Source: Austropuccinia psidii
Taxonomy: Eukaryota; Basidiomycota; Pucciniomycetes; Pucciniales; Sphaerophragmiaceae
Direction: 5' to 3'
Length of the DNA stretch: 64,000 nucleotides
Assembly (NCBI GenBank): GCA_023105745.1
Contig: JALGQZ010000004.1
Location: 65,650,612 to 65,714,611, forward strand
In this document: positions 10,888-22,317 of the stretch, in pieces
How positions within the stretch are numbered: position 1 is the first letter of the stretch
Layout: every line of letters starts with the position of its first letter
The notes under the pieces: generated by a model
What the model saw: the letters and a program-made list of their open reading frames with translations, nothing else
What the model was told of the DNA's origin: nothing
Database searches by the model: none
Translations under genes and position numbers: made by a program

Positions 10888-12126
10888 AATTCCAGTAATC
10901 AAGAATTAAAACTCAAGAAGATATCCCACATTGCACAGCATAATCATCTGGAACTAAATAAACCTTACAAAACAATTATACAAGGGCTTATTCATATAAC
11001 ACCACCTTCATCCTTTACTCACCAGCATTAATTCCTCAAGGCTATGCAAGCTGACTAAATCAGTGCAAAAGAGAAGTCAGCTGATATTTTTATCAAAATC
11101 CCCACCAAGAAAAACATCCCAACCTTCATTTTGACCAAACAAATGGTGAAAATATCTCAGTCATATGATACCATTCCCAACTTTACACACTAGCATTAAT
11201 CTCTCAAGGCTGTGCAAGATTACTAATGCAGTATAACAGATAGGGCATCTGACTTTTGTTACAAAAATCTACACCAGCAAAATTATCTCAAGGGCAAGAA
11301 TAGAACTTTACATGGAGAGCCCATGGGTACTTCTCACAACATAAAAGGAGGCCTCTCTCTCTCATTTTCTCCTCTTTCCCCATGAATGCAAATAATTATA
11401 TACCAAGAAGGAGAATAATTATTCATCCCTTACTAGTAGGTTAATCTAGAAGTTATTATTATCAAATTACACTAAATAGTGGTTTATAAATAGCTGTAGT
11501 TAACAGTAGGTCTGCCTATATTATAAATTCATTTATTAGTGAAATACTCATATTAAACAAAATATTTATATTATATTCTTCTCACTAGAAGAAAATCTAT
11601 ATCACTATTATTATTATCAAAAAAAATATTTTACATATTATCAAAATTATTTACCAGCAACAACTATTTAAACAATCAAAAAAAATATTATTATATATTA
11701 TCACTATTACTAAATTTTGTCATATTGAACTATTATCCATTAAAACAAAATACCTTCAACAAAGAAAACCACTTAAAATCACCACTCAGTACTATTATAT
11801 CTATTATTTATCTACTCAATTATTATCTTATAATCTTGAAATCACCTACAAATTTATTATTTAACATTATTATTATTTTATCATTAGTCTGATTATTAAA
11901 AAGGTCTGATAGAGACTACTTAAAAGTCTTCTCTAGTTGTAAAGCCACAATCTTAAATATTGATTTGTGAGCTCTGTAGGGAGATTGTTTAGTATATTCA
12001 GAGGGGCAGCTAAAACACCATTAGCACCCTTGGTTACAGGATTATTTCAGCAATTCAAAACTGTTTACCTGTGATTTTGCCCTCAAGGACTGCCTTATCC
12101 AATCCCACACCAAAAGGAGTTCCACA
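10888..12126 (+). repeat. 5' LTR of element B (3' portion, split by element A)
   Basis: Matches 20254-21491 and ends GTTCCACA. The missing first ~308 bp should lie left of element A, outside the window. It contains ATAAAAGG at 11341-11348 followed by a CT-rich tract, a plausible core promoter, and several AT-rich stretches without genes. Confidence 0.88.
11341..11380 (+). promoter_or_regulatory. Candidate core promoter in LTR B
   Basis: ATAAAAGG (11341-11348) is followed by a pyrimidine-rich tract (CTCTCTCTC, TTTTCTCCTCTTTCC). This is typical of a fungal TATA box plus CT-rich start region. The 3' LTR has the same layout with TATA at 20708-20715 and a four-base shorter CT run. Confidence 0.5.
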
Positions 12127-12526
12127 TCAGGTGTCCCAACAGTGGCCATTTCAACTTCAACATTCAATAATCAGTCAATAATCAAGGAAGAAGATAATCA
12201 AATCAACATAACTCAGAAAAATAATTATCATTATCAAGAATTAAAAATCAACACTCTCATACAATCTGGAATCTGGAAACAAATCCCATTACAAATCATC
12301 ATCACCATCACAATCCTCAAATCAATCATATCATTTTTATTTCTCAGTAAAAGAAGGAACACCAGAAAATGAAACACCCAAGGATATTGCTTTACTCATT
12401 GCAACACCAAGAACAGAACAGAAGGAAAAGGAAGAATTAAGGAGATTTTTCTTCAAGTTAATTCAATAAGAAAGAAAAAACAAGAGAAGTACAAAAGAAT
12501 TTAAAGGATCAGTTTATAAAGTAGAA
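12127..12526 (+). other. 5' leader of element B with possible PBS
   Basis: The first bases after the LTR (TCAGGTGTCCCAACAGTGG) occupy the PBS position, but they do not begin with TGG directly, so the primer is uncertain. The rest of the leader is A/C-rich. A 76-codon reading frame at 12142-12372 starts at GTG and has low-complexity content; I do not call it a gene. Confidence 0.4.
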
Positions 12527-15140
12527 ATGAATCAACAATCAACATCTGACTTACCACCATTACCTGAAGATACTGTAGAAGGACAGTATGCAGAAGAAAG
12601 TGAAGAAGAGGATCAAACAGTACAATTACAAAGTCTTATGAAACAAATGCAAGATTTATTATTAACACAAAGTAAAAAGAAAGGGAAAAGAAGGGAACAA
12701 ACAGCTTACACACCTGGAGCTAGTCCAAGTGAGCCCACATTACCAAGGCATGTTAGGCCTGAAGATTCACCAATATCACCTACACCTGGACCAAGAGCAA
12801 CCTCTACTCCAGCAAAAGAGCCAAGAACTCAAAATATTCCAAGAAGAGTTTTTGTCACTACAACTAATAATCCAAGTCCATTACAGCAGAAAGTTCCAAG
12901 ACAAGAAAGACCTGGAGTTAAAATTAAAGCAAAAGATTACAATCTGAATTTTGATGGAGAAGAAGTAGAGAAATTTATCAAGAAAGTGGAAAGAATAGCT
13001 CAAATTGAAGGGGGAAAAAGATGAAGACCTAGCAATGCAAATGGCATTTTGGACAACAAACCAAAAGGTGAGTGATGCAATTGAAGCTACGCCAGGCTAT
13101 GAAGAAGGAAATTGGACACAGCTCAAGAAAGACCTCATAACAAAATGGGGAAGTGTTGAACCTGAAAGAAGATACAGAAAAGACTCACTGATGAAGCCTT
13201 TTTCTGAAACTCAATAAGATGGAGGAATTGGTAGTCTATCCCAATATAAAAAGTTTATGGGAGAATATGAAACTATTGTTACTTACTTATTAAGATACAG
13301 GTATATTCCTCAAGATAACATGTTCCATGAAGACTCATTTTATTGTCTTTCAGCTGATATTAAAGGGGAAATAAGCAAGGAAATGATTAAAGATATTGTC
13401 ATGGATGGAGCTGAAGATGGAGGATACCTTATACCACCTATGAAGATCCTCAAGAAGTACTTTGAACAAGAATTGGAAGCCAGAATATTAGTAACCAAAG
13501 GATTCTCATCATCAAGAGATACAGGAAGGAATGTTACTGAAAATAAAAATAAAGTTCATTTCAAGGAAGAGGCTTTCCCAGGAATGAATGAAGCTTTGAA
13601 TAAAATGAAGGAAATTACTGAATCCCTCAAAGAACAAAAAGTGGAAACTAGAAAGCAGGCACAAGGGGAAAATGAAGATTTCAAGAATTTTATGACTCAA
13701 CTAGAAGAATTGAAAGTTTATCCAAACCTCCAATGGGTGGGGTTACCAATAATCAACTCAATAATCAACAGTTCAAACCAAGAAATGATTTACCCCCATT
13801 CTCACAAAGGCATGTTCCCTATGCACCAGCACAAAACATACCAAAACCTTATGTCAAATGTTACTACTTTCTGGAGGAAGGACATTCTGTTAACAGATGC
13901 AACTACCTCTTTGAAGATCAAAATAGAAAATGGGTCAGCAGACAAGGAGGTGGATTCTTATTTCCAAATTGGCAAAGAGTACCAACAGATGGAAAAATAT
14001 CACCAAAGAAGCTAGTTGAAGAATTTGCAAAAGAACAGGAAGAACTTACCAAGAAAAGAAAAGAAAATGAAGCTAAAGAATCAACACACCAACCAAAAGA
14101 AGTAAACCTAACACAAGTAAAGAAAAATGACATTTCAACAGCTATAGCCAAAATTGAAGATTGGGAAAGCTGGCAGCCACCAACTATATCATCAGCAAAT
14201 GATCCATTTCTCAATAATTATGGATTAAGAAACACCAAACAAAGATCCTCAAGAAATGAGAAGCCAAGTCAAGAACCAACAAAATCATCACCAAAAACAA
14301 TGGAAACACCACTAAAAAAGAAGCCAAACATACCTGGAGCCTATATTGAAGATGAACATGGTACAGTGGAAAAAACAATTATTCCCACTAAATTTAAGAA
14401 ACCTCAAGAGTTCAAAAGGGAAGAGGTAGTTATCCCAGAAGTTAACGAAAAACAGGATTCTGGAAAGAAGCAGGAATTGACTCAAAATACCATTAAAAAC
14501 AAGAATATCAAGCAAGAACACACAGAATTTCAAGAAGTTATGAGCCAAATTATCAAAAAGGTTTTGGACAAGAAAATAAATCTCACCTTAGAACAAGTTC
14601 TTATCATGTCACCCAAGGTTATCAACCAGCTTAAAAATTTGACAACAGAAGAAAGAAACTCAATCAACTCACTTGACACAAAAGAAATTCAAACCAAACC
14701 CATAAACCACCATTTAGGACATTATGAACAGCCCAAACTACATTATGCCTGTCCATTGGGATTTATGCAAGTGTACTCAGGAGAAGAAGGACATGAAATA
14801 ATGGCATTAGTAGATACAGGATCAGAATTGAACATAATACCAGAAGATTCAGCAATAAATGCAGGACTCACCACAAGATGTCTCAACATGAATTTAAGGG
14901 GGATTGGTGGTCACTGTACTTCAATAGTAGGATTAGCAGAATTCACCCCAATCACTCTAGTTACTTGAGAAGAAAGAAATATACACCTTTTTTGTAGCAA
15001 GGGGAGCAGTACACACAGTATTGGGAAGGCCCTCCCTTGCAGACAACAACATCAGATTAGACTTTTCTCAACAAAAAGGGGAAATATTCAGTTATATAGA
15101 GCCAGATGGAAGAAGACTTTGCTGACCAATTTGCTCACCA
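12527..15140 (+). pseudogene. Gag-protease gene of element B, three frames
   Basis: It begins at ATG 12527 (MNQQSTSDLPPLPEDTV). An acidic and proline-rich head is followed by a capsid-like part (NFDGEEVEKFIKKVERIAQIEG...MAFWTTNQ...GNWTQLKKDLITKWG...RYRKDSL). Frame breaks occur near 13013 and 13730, and a stop TAA at 13215-13217 interrupts the middle piece (13005-14015). The third piece (13733-14968) has a damaged zinc knuckle CYYFLEEGHSVNRC, where the second Cys is Phe, and an aspartic protease VDTGSELNIIPE (D-T-G near 14814). After a stop near 14968 the protease C-lobe continues (HTVLGRPSLADNNIRLDFS) to about 15140. Compared with usual Ty3-type Gag-PR the order is normal, but no RT follows. 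Confidence 0.8.
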
Positions 15141-15176
15141 TGGAAAGTAGGATGGAGAGAAAACCCACCAGCAGGA

Positions 15177-15569
15177 ATGGAAACATGTGCAGTTTCTAAA
15201 CTGGAAGATTGGAAAGAATTACCAGTAGATAAAGAAACAAGCTCCAACAATCAGGCAATTTCAGAAAAACATCCTAACCAAGTATTTAAGGAAGAAGAAA
15301 TAATTAAATCTGATGGAAAAAGGGATATGAAAATGGAATTAGCCCCAGTTAATACAGAAAATATCAAGCCAAAGCCTAAAGAAATAAATATTACAGGAAT
15401 TACAACCTCAAAACAAGAAAAAGAAAATACTGGTAACCAAATAACCCAAGCTATCAACTATTATAATTTCAAGAATCCTGAAGAAATAAAAAGAAAACCA
15501 CTCACCAAGCTCCTCTCACCTATCAAAGCATTAAAGTCCCTTTCAAAAGGAATATTCAAAAATAAATAG
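15177..15569 (+). pseudogene. Post-protease tail ORF of element B
   Basis: A 130-codon stretch (METCAVSKLEDWKELPV...) follows directly on the protease remnant in the same strand and is probably the old C-terminal end of Gag-PR. It is Lys/Glu/Asn-rich with a basic end (KPLTKLLSPIKALKSLSKGIFKNK). I recognise no domain. Confidence 0.45.
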
Positions 15570-15590
15570 AAATAAAGTGTAAAGCCAGTT

Positions 15591-16858
15591 ATGTCAACAA
15601 TTAATGTCACAGTGGGAGAAAGGAATTTACACTCTAATTCTAATACATCAGCATTAAATTCCTTAAAAGAAATTTCTCTCAAACACAAAATTACCATAAA
15701 TGAAGACATCAAACTTCAAGAAAATCATATAATTCAGGAAGGAAGTATTAAATCAACCTCAAAACCAAAACAATATGAAGAATTAAACAAAAAGCTGGAA
15801 TATATAATGAAAAATCAATCAACAAATGGAAATGATTATGGTCAAGCAACATTATAGAAAGCATCAAGAAAAACCAATATCAAAAATAATATGGATGAAA
15901 GTAAACCAGTCTTACCACAAGAAATAGCCAGGTCACCAATTGGATTTTCAAAAATATCCCAGGAAGAAGCTTCACACAAGCAGGACAACAATTTTCAACC
16001 TTTTCCCTCAAATATGGTAAGCATTGACCCAAGGCTTATTATGGAAAACAAAGATATTATCAAACAAAACCTAGATAAGTCAAAAATTGAAATAAAAAAA
16101 TCAGAACAAGAATTGGCAAAAGAACTCACTCAAGAGCCAAAAGAAGAATCAGATAATTATCTTCCCAAAGAAAATAACCTATTTCATATCCATACATCCA
16201 ATAAGGATCCAACATTCCCAGAATATTCTCAACACCTTAAACATTTCAACCCAAGAAGAGAATTGAATAAGGAAATCCAACTTGAAAATGAAGCTATCAA
16301 GCAAGTGGTAACTGTAGAAAAAGGAAGTGAAATTACCAAAATGAAGATCCAATTAACCTAAAACCTCAATATTTTACCAACACCAGAAATCCTATGGAAC
16401 AATATTTTATGGAAAACAAATCAGAGCCAAATGAAATATATAGGTCAGATTCTATAAATCATTCAACCAATGCCAAAGAGGAAGACTCACCTACCACACA
16501 CCATCACTTTAATAAAGAAAACAACAATTTTAATCTGGGAATAAATTACTTTGCTTTGGACAAAACCAAAGAAATCCAAATAAATGAAAATGAGGAAATA
16601 AATGAAGACATCAGTAACAGACAGCAGAAACAGGATCAAGAAGCTTTATTAAAACAAACAAATATTGAAGAACTTTAAGCAGATGAAATTTTACTTACAG
16701 AAGACCAATTTCCCTGGGAAGGCTATAACAATTGGCAGCCTCTGAGGAATGAAGATTGCAACCTGCAACTTTACAAATTTATTGAACAAGATTATCAATG
16801 CTCAGTTCAACATATAAGTTGGCTAAAAGAACTGAAGAAAAAATCAATGGGAAAATAA
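15591..16858 (+). pseudogene. Second ORF of element B, unknown function, decayed
   Basis: The open stretches 15591-15857 and 15891-16361 share one frame, separated by a single TAG. The reading then moves to another frame (16394-16678, and on past a stop to 16858). Together they suggest one former protein of about 400 residues. It is rich in Lys, Glu, Asn and Gln and ends with a less biased segment (FPWEGYNNWQPLRNEDCN...YKFIEQDYQCSVQHISWLKEL). The WxxWQP motif resembles a motif in B's Gag (EDWESWQPP, near 14160), so it may be a duplicated Gag tail. No catalytic motif, signal peptide or membrane segment is seen. Confidence 0.45.
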
Positions 16859-17370
16859 TATTGGGAAAGACTCCTGCCCAGTAGCCAAGTAATTTCAACA
16901 GAAAAAATAAGTGAAATTACTGAAAATAAATATTCAATAAACCCAAGGCTCAAAGGTCCTACCAACATCAGTATCCAAGAAAAAGAACATAAACATCTAA
17001 CAACTGAAAATTATGGACACTCACCACATTATAAAAAATCTTGAAAGAGAAAATAAAAATGAAAAGAGAAACTTGGTCAAAGGGATTAGTCAAATATCTT
17101 ATAAGAAGAAAAGAAGAAGGGCAAAACCATATGATAGGATTGCCCCAAATCAAATATATCCTCCAGCTTACAACTACACTTGGCACACAGACATTGGACT
17201 TCAATTCAAAAAGAAAACATCCTGAAATATAAAAAAGAAGAAAATGATTTTGTCAGCACACAAAAAGGTCAAAATGGGTCCTTGACATATCAAATTAAAG
17301 GAAAATTTAAATATATTAAAACCAGGTCCCAGGAAAAATCTAGCTTTGAGACCTTCAAATCCCAATAACT
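16859..17370 (+). other. Weak coding remnants after ORF2 of element B
   Basis: Short overlapping reading frames (17013-17225, 17041-17232, 17180-17368) are Lys-rich and mutually incompatible. They may be the decayed end of ORF2. No motif supports a gene. Confidence 0.3.
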
Positions 17371-17928
17371 GAGACAAAAAGCTTCACATATTTTTTTTCT
17401 CCCTTCTGTAACAGTATCTGAAAAAAATTTTTTTTTGTTACTGTTGTATTATTTATCATCATTTTATTTATTTATATAATTTATTTCTTATTTTTATTTT
17501 TATTATTATTGCTCTTTTTTTCTCTCCCAAAAAAAAAAAAGAAAATTTTTTTTATTTACCTTTTATTTTTTATTTATTTTTTTCCTCTAAAAAAAAATAA
17601 TAATAATAAAAAAAAAAAAAAAAACTCCAAAACTCCAAAACTTGAAAAATAAAAAAAAGATATAATACTTTTTTTTATTTTTATTATTTTCTAAAAAGAA
17701 AAAAATGAAAATTAAAATTATTTATTTTATTTTCAAAAAAAAAAGAAAAAAAAAAATTTTATTTACCTTTTATTTTTTATTTATTTTTCTTTCTTTAAAA
17801 TAATAATAATAATAATAATAAAAATAAATAGTTTTTATTGTTTTTCTAATCAAAAATAAAATAAAATAATAATAATAATAATAATAACAAAAAAAAAGGA
17901 GATGATCAATCACGACTAAAAACAAAGA

Positions 17929-17952
17929 GTACTGTACACTACTGTACAGTAC
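17929..17952. repeat. Perfect hairpin 1 (10-bp stem, 4-nt loop)
   Basis: GTACTGTACA, loop CTAC, then TGTACAGTAC: a perfect 10-bp inverted repeat standing out from A/T runs. A sister hairpin lies ~150 bp downstream, and both are preceded by AAGA or AAAGA. Confidence 0.85.
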
Positions 17953-18086
17953 AATAATTAGACAAAAAAATTAATTACTTATTGCTTTTTATTTATTTTT
18001 CTAAAAAAAAAAATATATATATATAAAACAAATTAATAAAAAATTATAAAGAAAAAAAATGCATTGAACACAATGGGAAAAGAAGA

Positions 18087-18105
18087 GTACTGTACTATAC
18101 AGTAC
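18087..18105. repeat. Perfect hairpin 2 (8-bp stem, 3-nt loop)
   Basis: GTACTGTA, loop CTA, TACAGTAC. Its stem is the same sequence as the outer 8 bp of hairpin 1, and the flanks are also similar (AAGA before, short gap then ATTA after). The pair may be a duplicated structural element of B's RNA or DNA. Confidence 0.85.
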
Positions 18106-18833
18106 AGTGTAGAAATTAATCAAACAAAAAAAAAGTTAGAAATTAATTGACAAGAAGTACAAGTTGAAAAAAAAAACACCCGTGGCTAGAAAACAAACTC
18201 AAACACTTCAAATTTGAAGTATTCACACTGGAAAAAAAAACATAAAAAAATATAAAGTAAAAATTTATCACTTAAAATTTGAATTATACTTTACTTATTT
18301 ATTCTTTTATATCATTAATCAAATTATTTGGATTATGAATGATATTTCATTTTCTATTAATTACTAAATATATATATATACATATATTACTATTAAATTT
18401 ATACTTTATGTATTATTCATATTATCTATATCAATCATTATTATTTCCTTGATTTATTTCATCTTATTTTATATTAATACTTAAAATTTTTTTATTAATT
18501 TTATCTTTTTTTTTCATATACTCTATTATATTTTATTATTATTTTGCACTTTAAAAAAAAACAAAACAAAAATATATCATCATTATTATAAAAGGTGGAA
18601 AGTAGGTCACAATTATTAAATGGAGAGGGGGTACCCACCCATTTAATAATAATCAATGGATATGTAATCCAGAGTTGTCATGAAGAGGATGAAACGGGTA
18701 TTAATATTACTGAAGGCTACAGAAGGAGGATATTAGGCGTTGACACTAGTCCATAAAATAAAGAAAAAGAAGGAGGGGACAAAACAAATCCAATTAAGCA
18801 AATATTTAAAAACACAACTCAAAACTCAAGATG

Positions 18834-19252
18834 AGGTCCTAGATAAGATTTTAAACTGTCTGAATTCTTATTTTATCCTTCATAAAGACAATTCAACAAA
18901 AAAAATCAATTTCAGAAAAGGTCCTAGATAAGACCTTAAACTGTCTGAATAATTATTTTATCTTTAATCAAGACAATTCAACAAATTTTAACTCAAGAAA
19001 AGGTCCTTGATATGACCTTAAGCTGTCAAAATATTATAATTTTTTTCGATTTATCATCAACAAATTAACTCAATAGATGGTCCTTGATAAGACCTTAAGC
19101 TGTCTAAATAACTCTTTTATAATACTTATTCAAAGATCAAACACTCAAGAAAAGGTCCTTAGTATGACCTTAAACTGCCTCATTAACATCATTTTATGCT
19201 AATTACAGTCTCAGGACTAAAGCAGAGGTCCTGGATAAGACCTTAAGCTGTA
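18834..19252 (+). repeat. Six-unit degenerate repeat array with hairpin core in element B
   Basis: The core AGGTCCTNGATAAGACCTTA recurs at 18834, 18919, 19001, 19078, 19153 and 19226. Spacings are 85, 82, 77, 75 and 73 bp, shrinking steadily. Each core is followed by A(A/G)CTGTC or a close variant. Within the core, AGGTC and GACCT form a 5-bp stem with an 8-nt loop, and most units keep both arms. The sequence between cores is A/T-rich and less conserved. The array lies between the coding part and the PPT. Function is unknown. Confidence 0.85.
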
Positions 19253-19945
19253 CCAATTTCCTTTTTTATTATTATTCATTTATTTTTTTATGGAAAAGAT
19301 TGGTGGAAATATTTTATCAAGAAAGGTTAATAGTAGCTGGAAGAATTTTTATCAAATGGAGGGGGAAATCACCCCAAATCAGTATTGATGATATAGGACA
19401 ACATTAACATGGATAAACATGCAAACAAGAAGAAGCAACAGAATACAAATCAAATATGAAGAAATGGAGATTCAAAATCAATATAAAAAGCCATCAATGG
19501 AATTATCAACTGAATTTATTGAAATAAAAATTTAAAGAAAGAAGATTCTCATTTATGAACCCAGGATATTGTACTTGAAGCTGGAATGCTGGGGACAGCA
19601 TTGAATAGAGAGGGGGATGAGGTATTCCATACCTTTTTACCAGTTTCAAGAAATTTTTTGAAAATTAACAGTTGGAAAATCAAGATCAAAATGACTAATT
19701 CAGGAAATCATCACTCAAAGGACATGATTAAAGATCACACACACTCAGGAATAACATCAATAGTAGGGAGGAATGGAAGATTTGGCATTCAGAATTGAAA
19801 TAATCAACATATTTCTACAATAAAATAAATAATAGGGGAGTCCAATATTATGAAATTATACAAGAAAACCTACATATAAGCCTTAAAGAATCAACAATAG
19901 GCTTAATAAATACAGAAACTCAAAATTACATGGGAAAAGGAACAT
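19253..19945 (+). other. 3' untranslated region and PPT of element B
   Basis: AT-rich sequence without a convincing gene (a 70-codon frame at 19586-19798 has no recognisable motif). It ends in the purine-rich GGGAAAAGGAACA (19932-19944), just before the TGTAACA that I take as the LTR start; this is the likely plus-strand primer. A second purine tract, AATAGGGGAG near 19835, is the alternative. Confidence 0.5.
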
Positions 19946-21491
19946 TGTAACATTATATACACTCTAAATCCATCAAGAAGATTATATTACTAAGAATCAC
20001 AGTAACCAAATACAGTTCATGTGACACAAAGATCACATGACAGTATCCAATTCAACTCAATAAATGGGAAAATCCACCAAAAAAAAGAAAACTTAAAAAT
20101 TACACAACAATACAGAAGCCCAAATAAGACTTATGCAGTCCACATGAATAAGATCTGGAAATTACACAGCCACAGGATTATTCAAATTCAACTCAATTGA
20201 AATTCAACCAGCTGCATGCAAGGAAAATACACTAAAACTGTAAAGTACACAGAAATTACAGTAATCAAGAATTAAAACTCAAGAAGATATCCCCACATTG
20301 CACAGAATAATCACTTGGAACTAAATAAACCTTACAAACAAATTATACAAGGGCTTATTCACATAACACCACCTTCATCCTTTACTCACCAGCATTAATT
20401 CTTCAAGGCTATGAAAGCTGACTAAAGCAGTGCAAAAGAGAAGTCAGCTGATATTTTTATCAAAATCCCCACCAAGAAAAACATCCCAACCTTCATTTTG
20501 ACCAAACAAATGGTGAAAATATCTCAGTCATATGATACCATTCCCAATTTTACACACTAGCATTAATCTCCCAAGGCTGTGCAAGATTACTAATGCAGTA
20601 TAACAGATAGGTCATCTGACTGTTGTTACAAAAATCTACACCAGCAAAATTATCTCAAGGGCAAGAATAAAACTTTACATGGAGAGCCCATGGGTACTTC
20701 TCACAACATAAAAGGAGGCCTCTCTCTCATTTTCTCCTCTTTCCCCATGAATGCAAATAATTATATACCAAGAAGGAGAATAATTATTCATCCCTTACTA
20801 GTAGGTTAATCCAGAAATTATTATTATGCAATTACACTAAATAGTGGTTTATAAATATCTGTAGTTAACAGTAGGTCTTCCTATATTATAAGTTCATCTA
20901 TTAGTGAAATACTCATATGAAACAAAATATTCATACAATACTCTTCTCCCTAGAAGAAAATCTATATCACTATTATTATTATCAAAAAATATATTTTACA
21001 TATTATCAAAATTATTTACCAACAACAACTATTTAAACTATCAAAAAAAATATTATTATATATTATCACTATCACTAAATTTTGTCATATTGAACTATTA
21101 TCCATTAAAACAAAATACCTTCAACAAAGAAAACCACTTAAAATCACCACTCAGTACTATTATATCTATTATTTATCTACTCAATTATTATCTTATCATC
21201 TTGAAATCACCTACAAATTTATTATTTAAAATTATTATTATTTTATTGTTAGTCTGATTATTAAATACGTCTGATAGAGACTGCTGAAAAGTCTTCTCTA
21301 GTTGTAAAGCCACAATGTTAAATATTGATTTGTGAGCTCTGTAGGGAGATTGTTTAGTATATGCAGAGGGGCAGCTAAAACACCATTAGCACCCTTGGTT
21401 ACAGGATCATTTCAGTAATTCAAAACTTTTTACCTGTGATTTCGCCCTCAAGAACTGCCTTATCCAATCCCACACCAAAAGGAGTTCCACA
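19946..21491 (+). repeat. 3' LTR of element B (~1.55 kb)
   Basis: It starts TGTAAC after a purine tract and ends GTTCCACA; beyond that the two B copies diverge completely. The stretch 20254-21491 matches 10888-12126. The first ~308 bp have no partner in the window, as expected if A's insertion displaced them to the left. The 5 bases after it (ATGGG) should be the target duplication but cannot be checked. The 117-codon ORF at 20904-21257 is AT-biased LTR sequence, not a gene. Confidence 0.8.
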
Positions 21492-22317
21492 ATGGGTATT
21501 TCAATTTTTATCAGGTCATCCAGAGGATTCATAAAGGCTCGAGGACAAGTGTCAATTTCAAATATCAATGAAGCCATCACGAAATCATTGGTTATTGTCA
21601 TTCACAGTATTTCTCCAAGGGATTACTGGCAGTACATTCTCTAGGGATATTCAAGAGGCAGTTACAAAACAGTTTTCCAAGGGTCAGTGCCCCATCAATC
21701 CACTTTGGCAACCATATTAATTCAATACATTCTGGATTCATCACTACCTGTATTTCATTCATACACCATGGGAATTTCATTCAACACAGTTCATTTCTAA
21801 ATAGGGAAAGGTATACACTTCCTCAAGCAGTCAAAAAAATCTTAAAGGATTCAATACAGACCAGCTGTCAGCCTGAAGGAGTCAAGCTCTCAATGTTTCA
21901 CATATACCAGCCTCCTTTCACCCTGGGGGATTTTTACCCCAGTTAATTAATATATTTTGATTTTATTTTATCTTTATTTTCCTTTCATTCTGTTAAGTGA
22001 ATACAGATATTATCAATTCAGTCATTTAGCAAATCTTTCTTTTCTTTCTTGCCTGTCAATGCATATTTGGTGGTCATATCCTTACTAATTCTATTTTTCA
22101 TTTTGGCGGGTTTCAAAAGTGATTAAGGACTTACTTGGTTGGCTCTTTGGCGAGTTGACTTCCCAGTTCTCTTATTGCATCTCATCTTTGTACTTGCATT
22201 CTTCTTAGAGAAATTTATTCTTTTAGTTTATTTCTTTATTTTTTGTAGTCTTACAAGTGAGTATACTGATTGCTGAGGGCCATGCCACTCTTGTTTTCCA
22301 CTAGAGCCCCTGTGACA
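21492..22317 (+). repeat. 5' LTR fragment of old element D (E-family LTR, + strand)
   Basis: In plus orientation this matches the reverse complement of the E LTR (37465-39018): the ATACTGATATT/ATACAGATATT region, TTGGTGGTCATATCC, TTACTTGGTTGGCT, and the end GCCACTCTTGTTTTCC...AGAGCCCCTGTGACA. It ends CTGTGACA at 22317. Its 5' part was displaced when B inserted at 21491/21492. Short minus-strand ORFs here are not genes. Confidence 0.75.

Larger units (their letters stand above)
17371..18600. repeat. AT-rich low-complexity block in element B
   Basis: About 1.2 kb made mostly of A and T runs, with TAA/AAT microsatellite stretches (for example 17590-17620, 17800-17825 and 17865-17890) and TATA repeats near 18010 and 18370. 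No ORF. It contains the two GTAC hairpins listed separately. Confidence 0.8.
10888..21491 (+). mobile_element. Element B: LTR element with Gag-protease but no RT or integrase
   Basis: The direct repeats 10888-12126 (5' part removed by A's insertion) and 19946-21491 frame a 7.8-kb interior. It holds a degraded Gag-aspartic protease gene, a second Lys/Glu/Asn-rich ORF region, an AT-rich low-complexity block, a six-unit repeat array and a PPT. I find no RT (YxDD), RNase H or DDE integrase on either strand, so it must use enzymes supplied in trans. This resembles the published idea of TR-GAG type non-autonomous elements, but it also keeps protease. The LTR pair differs at about 25-30 sites in 1.24 kb (about 97.5-98% identity), so B is older than A, which is nested in it. 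Confidence 0.82.

Noticed and set aside
12142..12372. 76-codon ORF right after LTR B
   Set aside because: Starts at GTG inside the probable primer site and has a low-complexity Ile/Asn/Thr-rich product.
18834..19252. Repeat array as a CRISPR
   Set aside because: Eukaryotic LTR-element context, repeat cores imperfect, spacers AT-rich and related, no cas genes.
20904..21257. 117-codon ORF in LTR B
   Set aside because: Composition follows the AT-rich DNA (Leu/Ile/Tyr/Asn); it is closed in the sister LTR.
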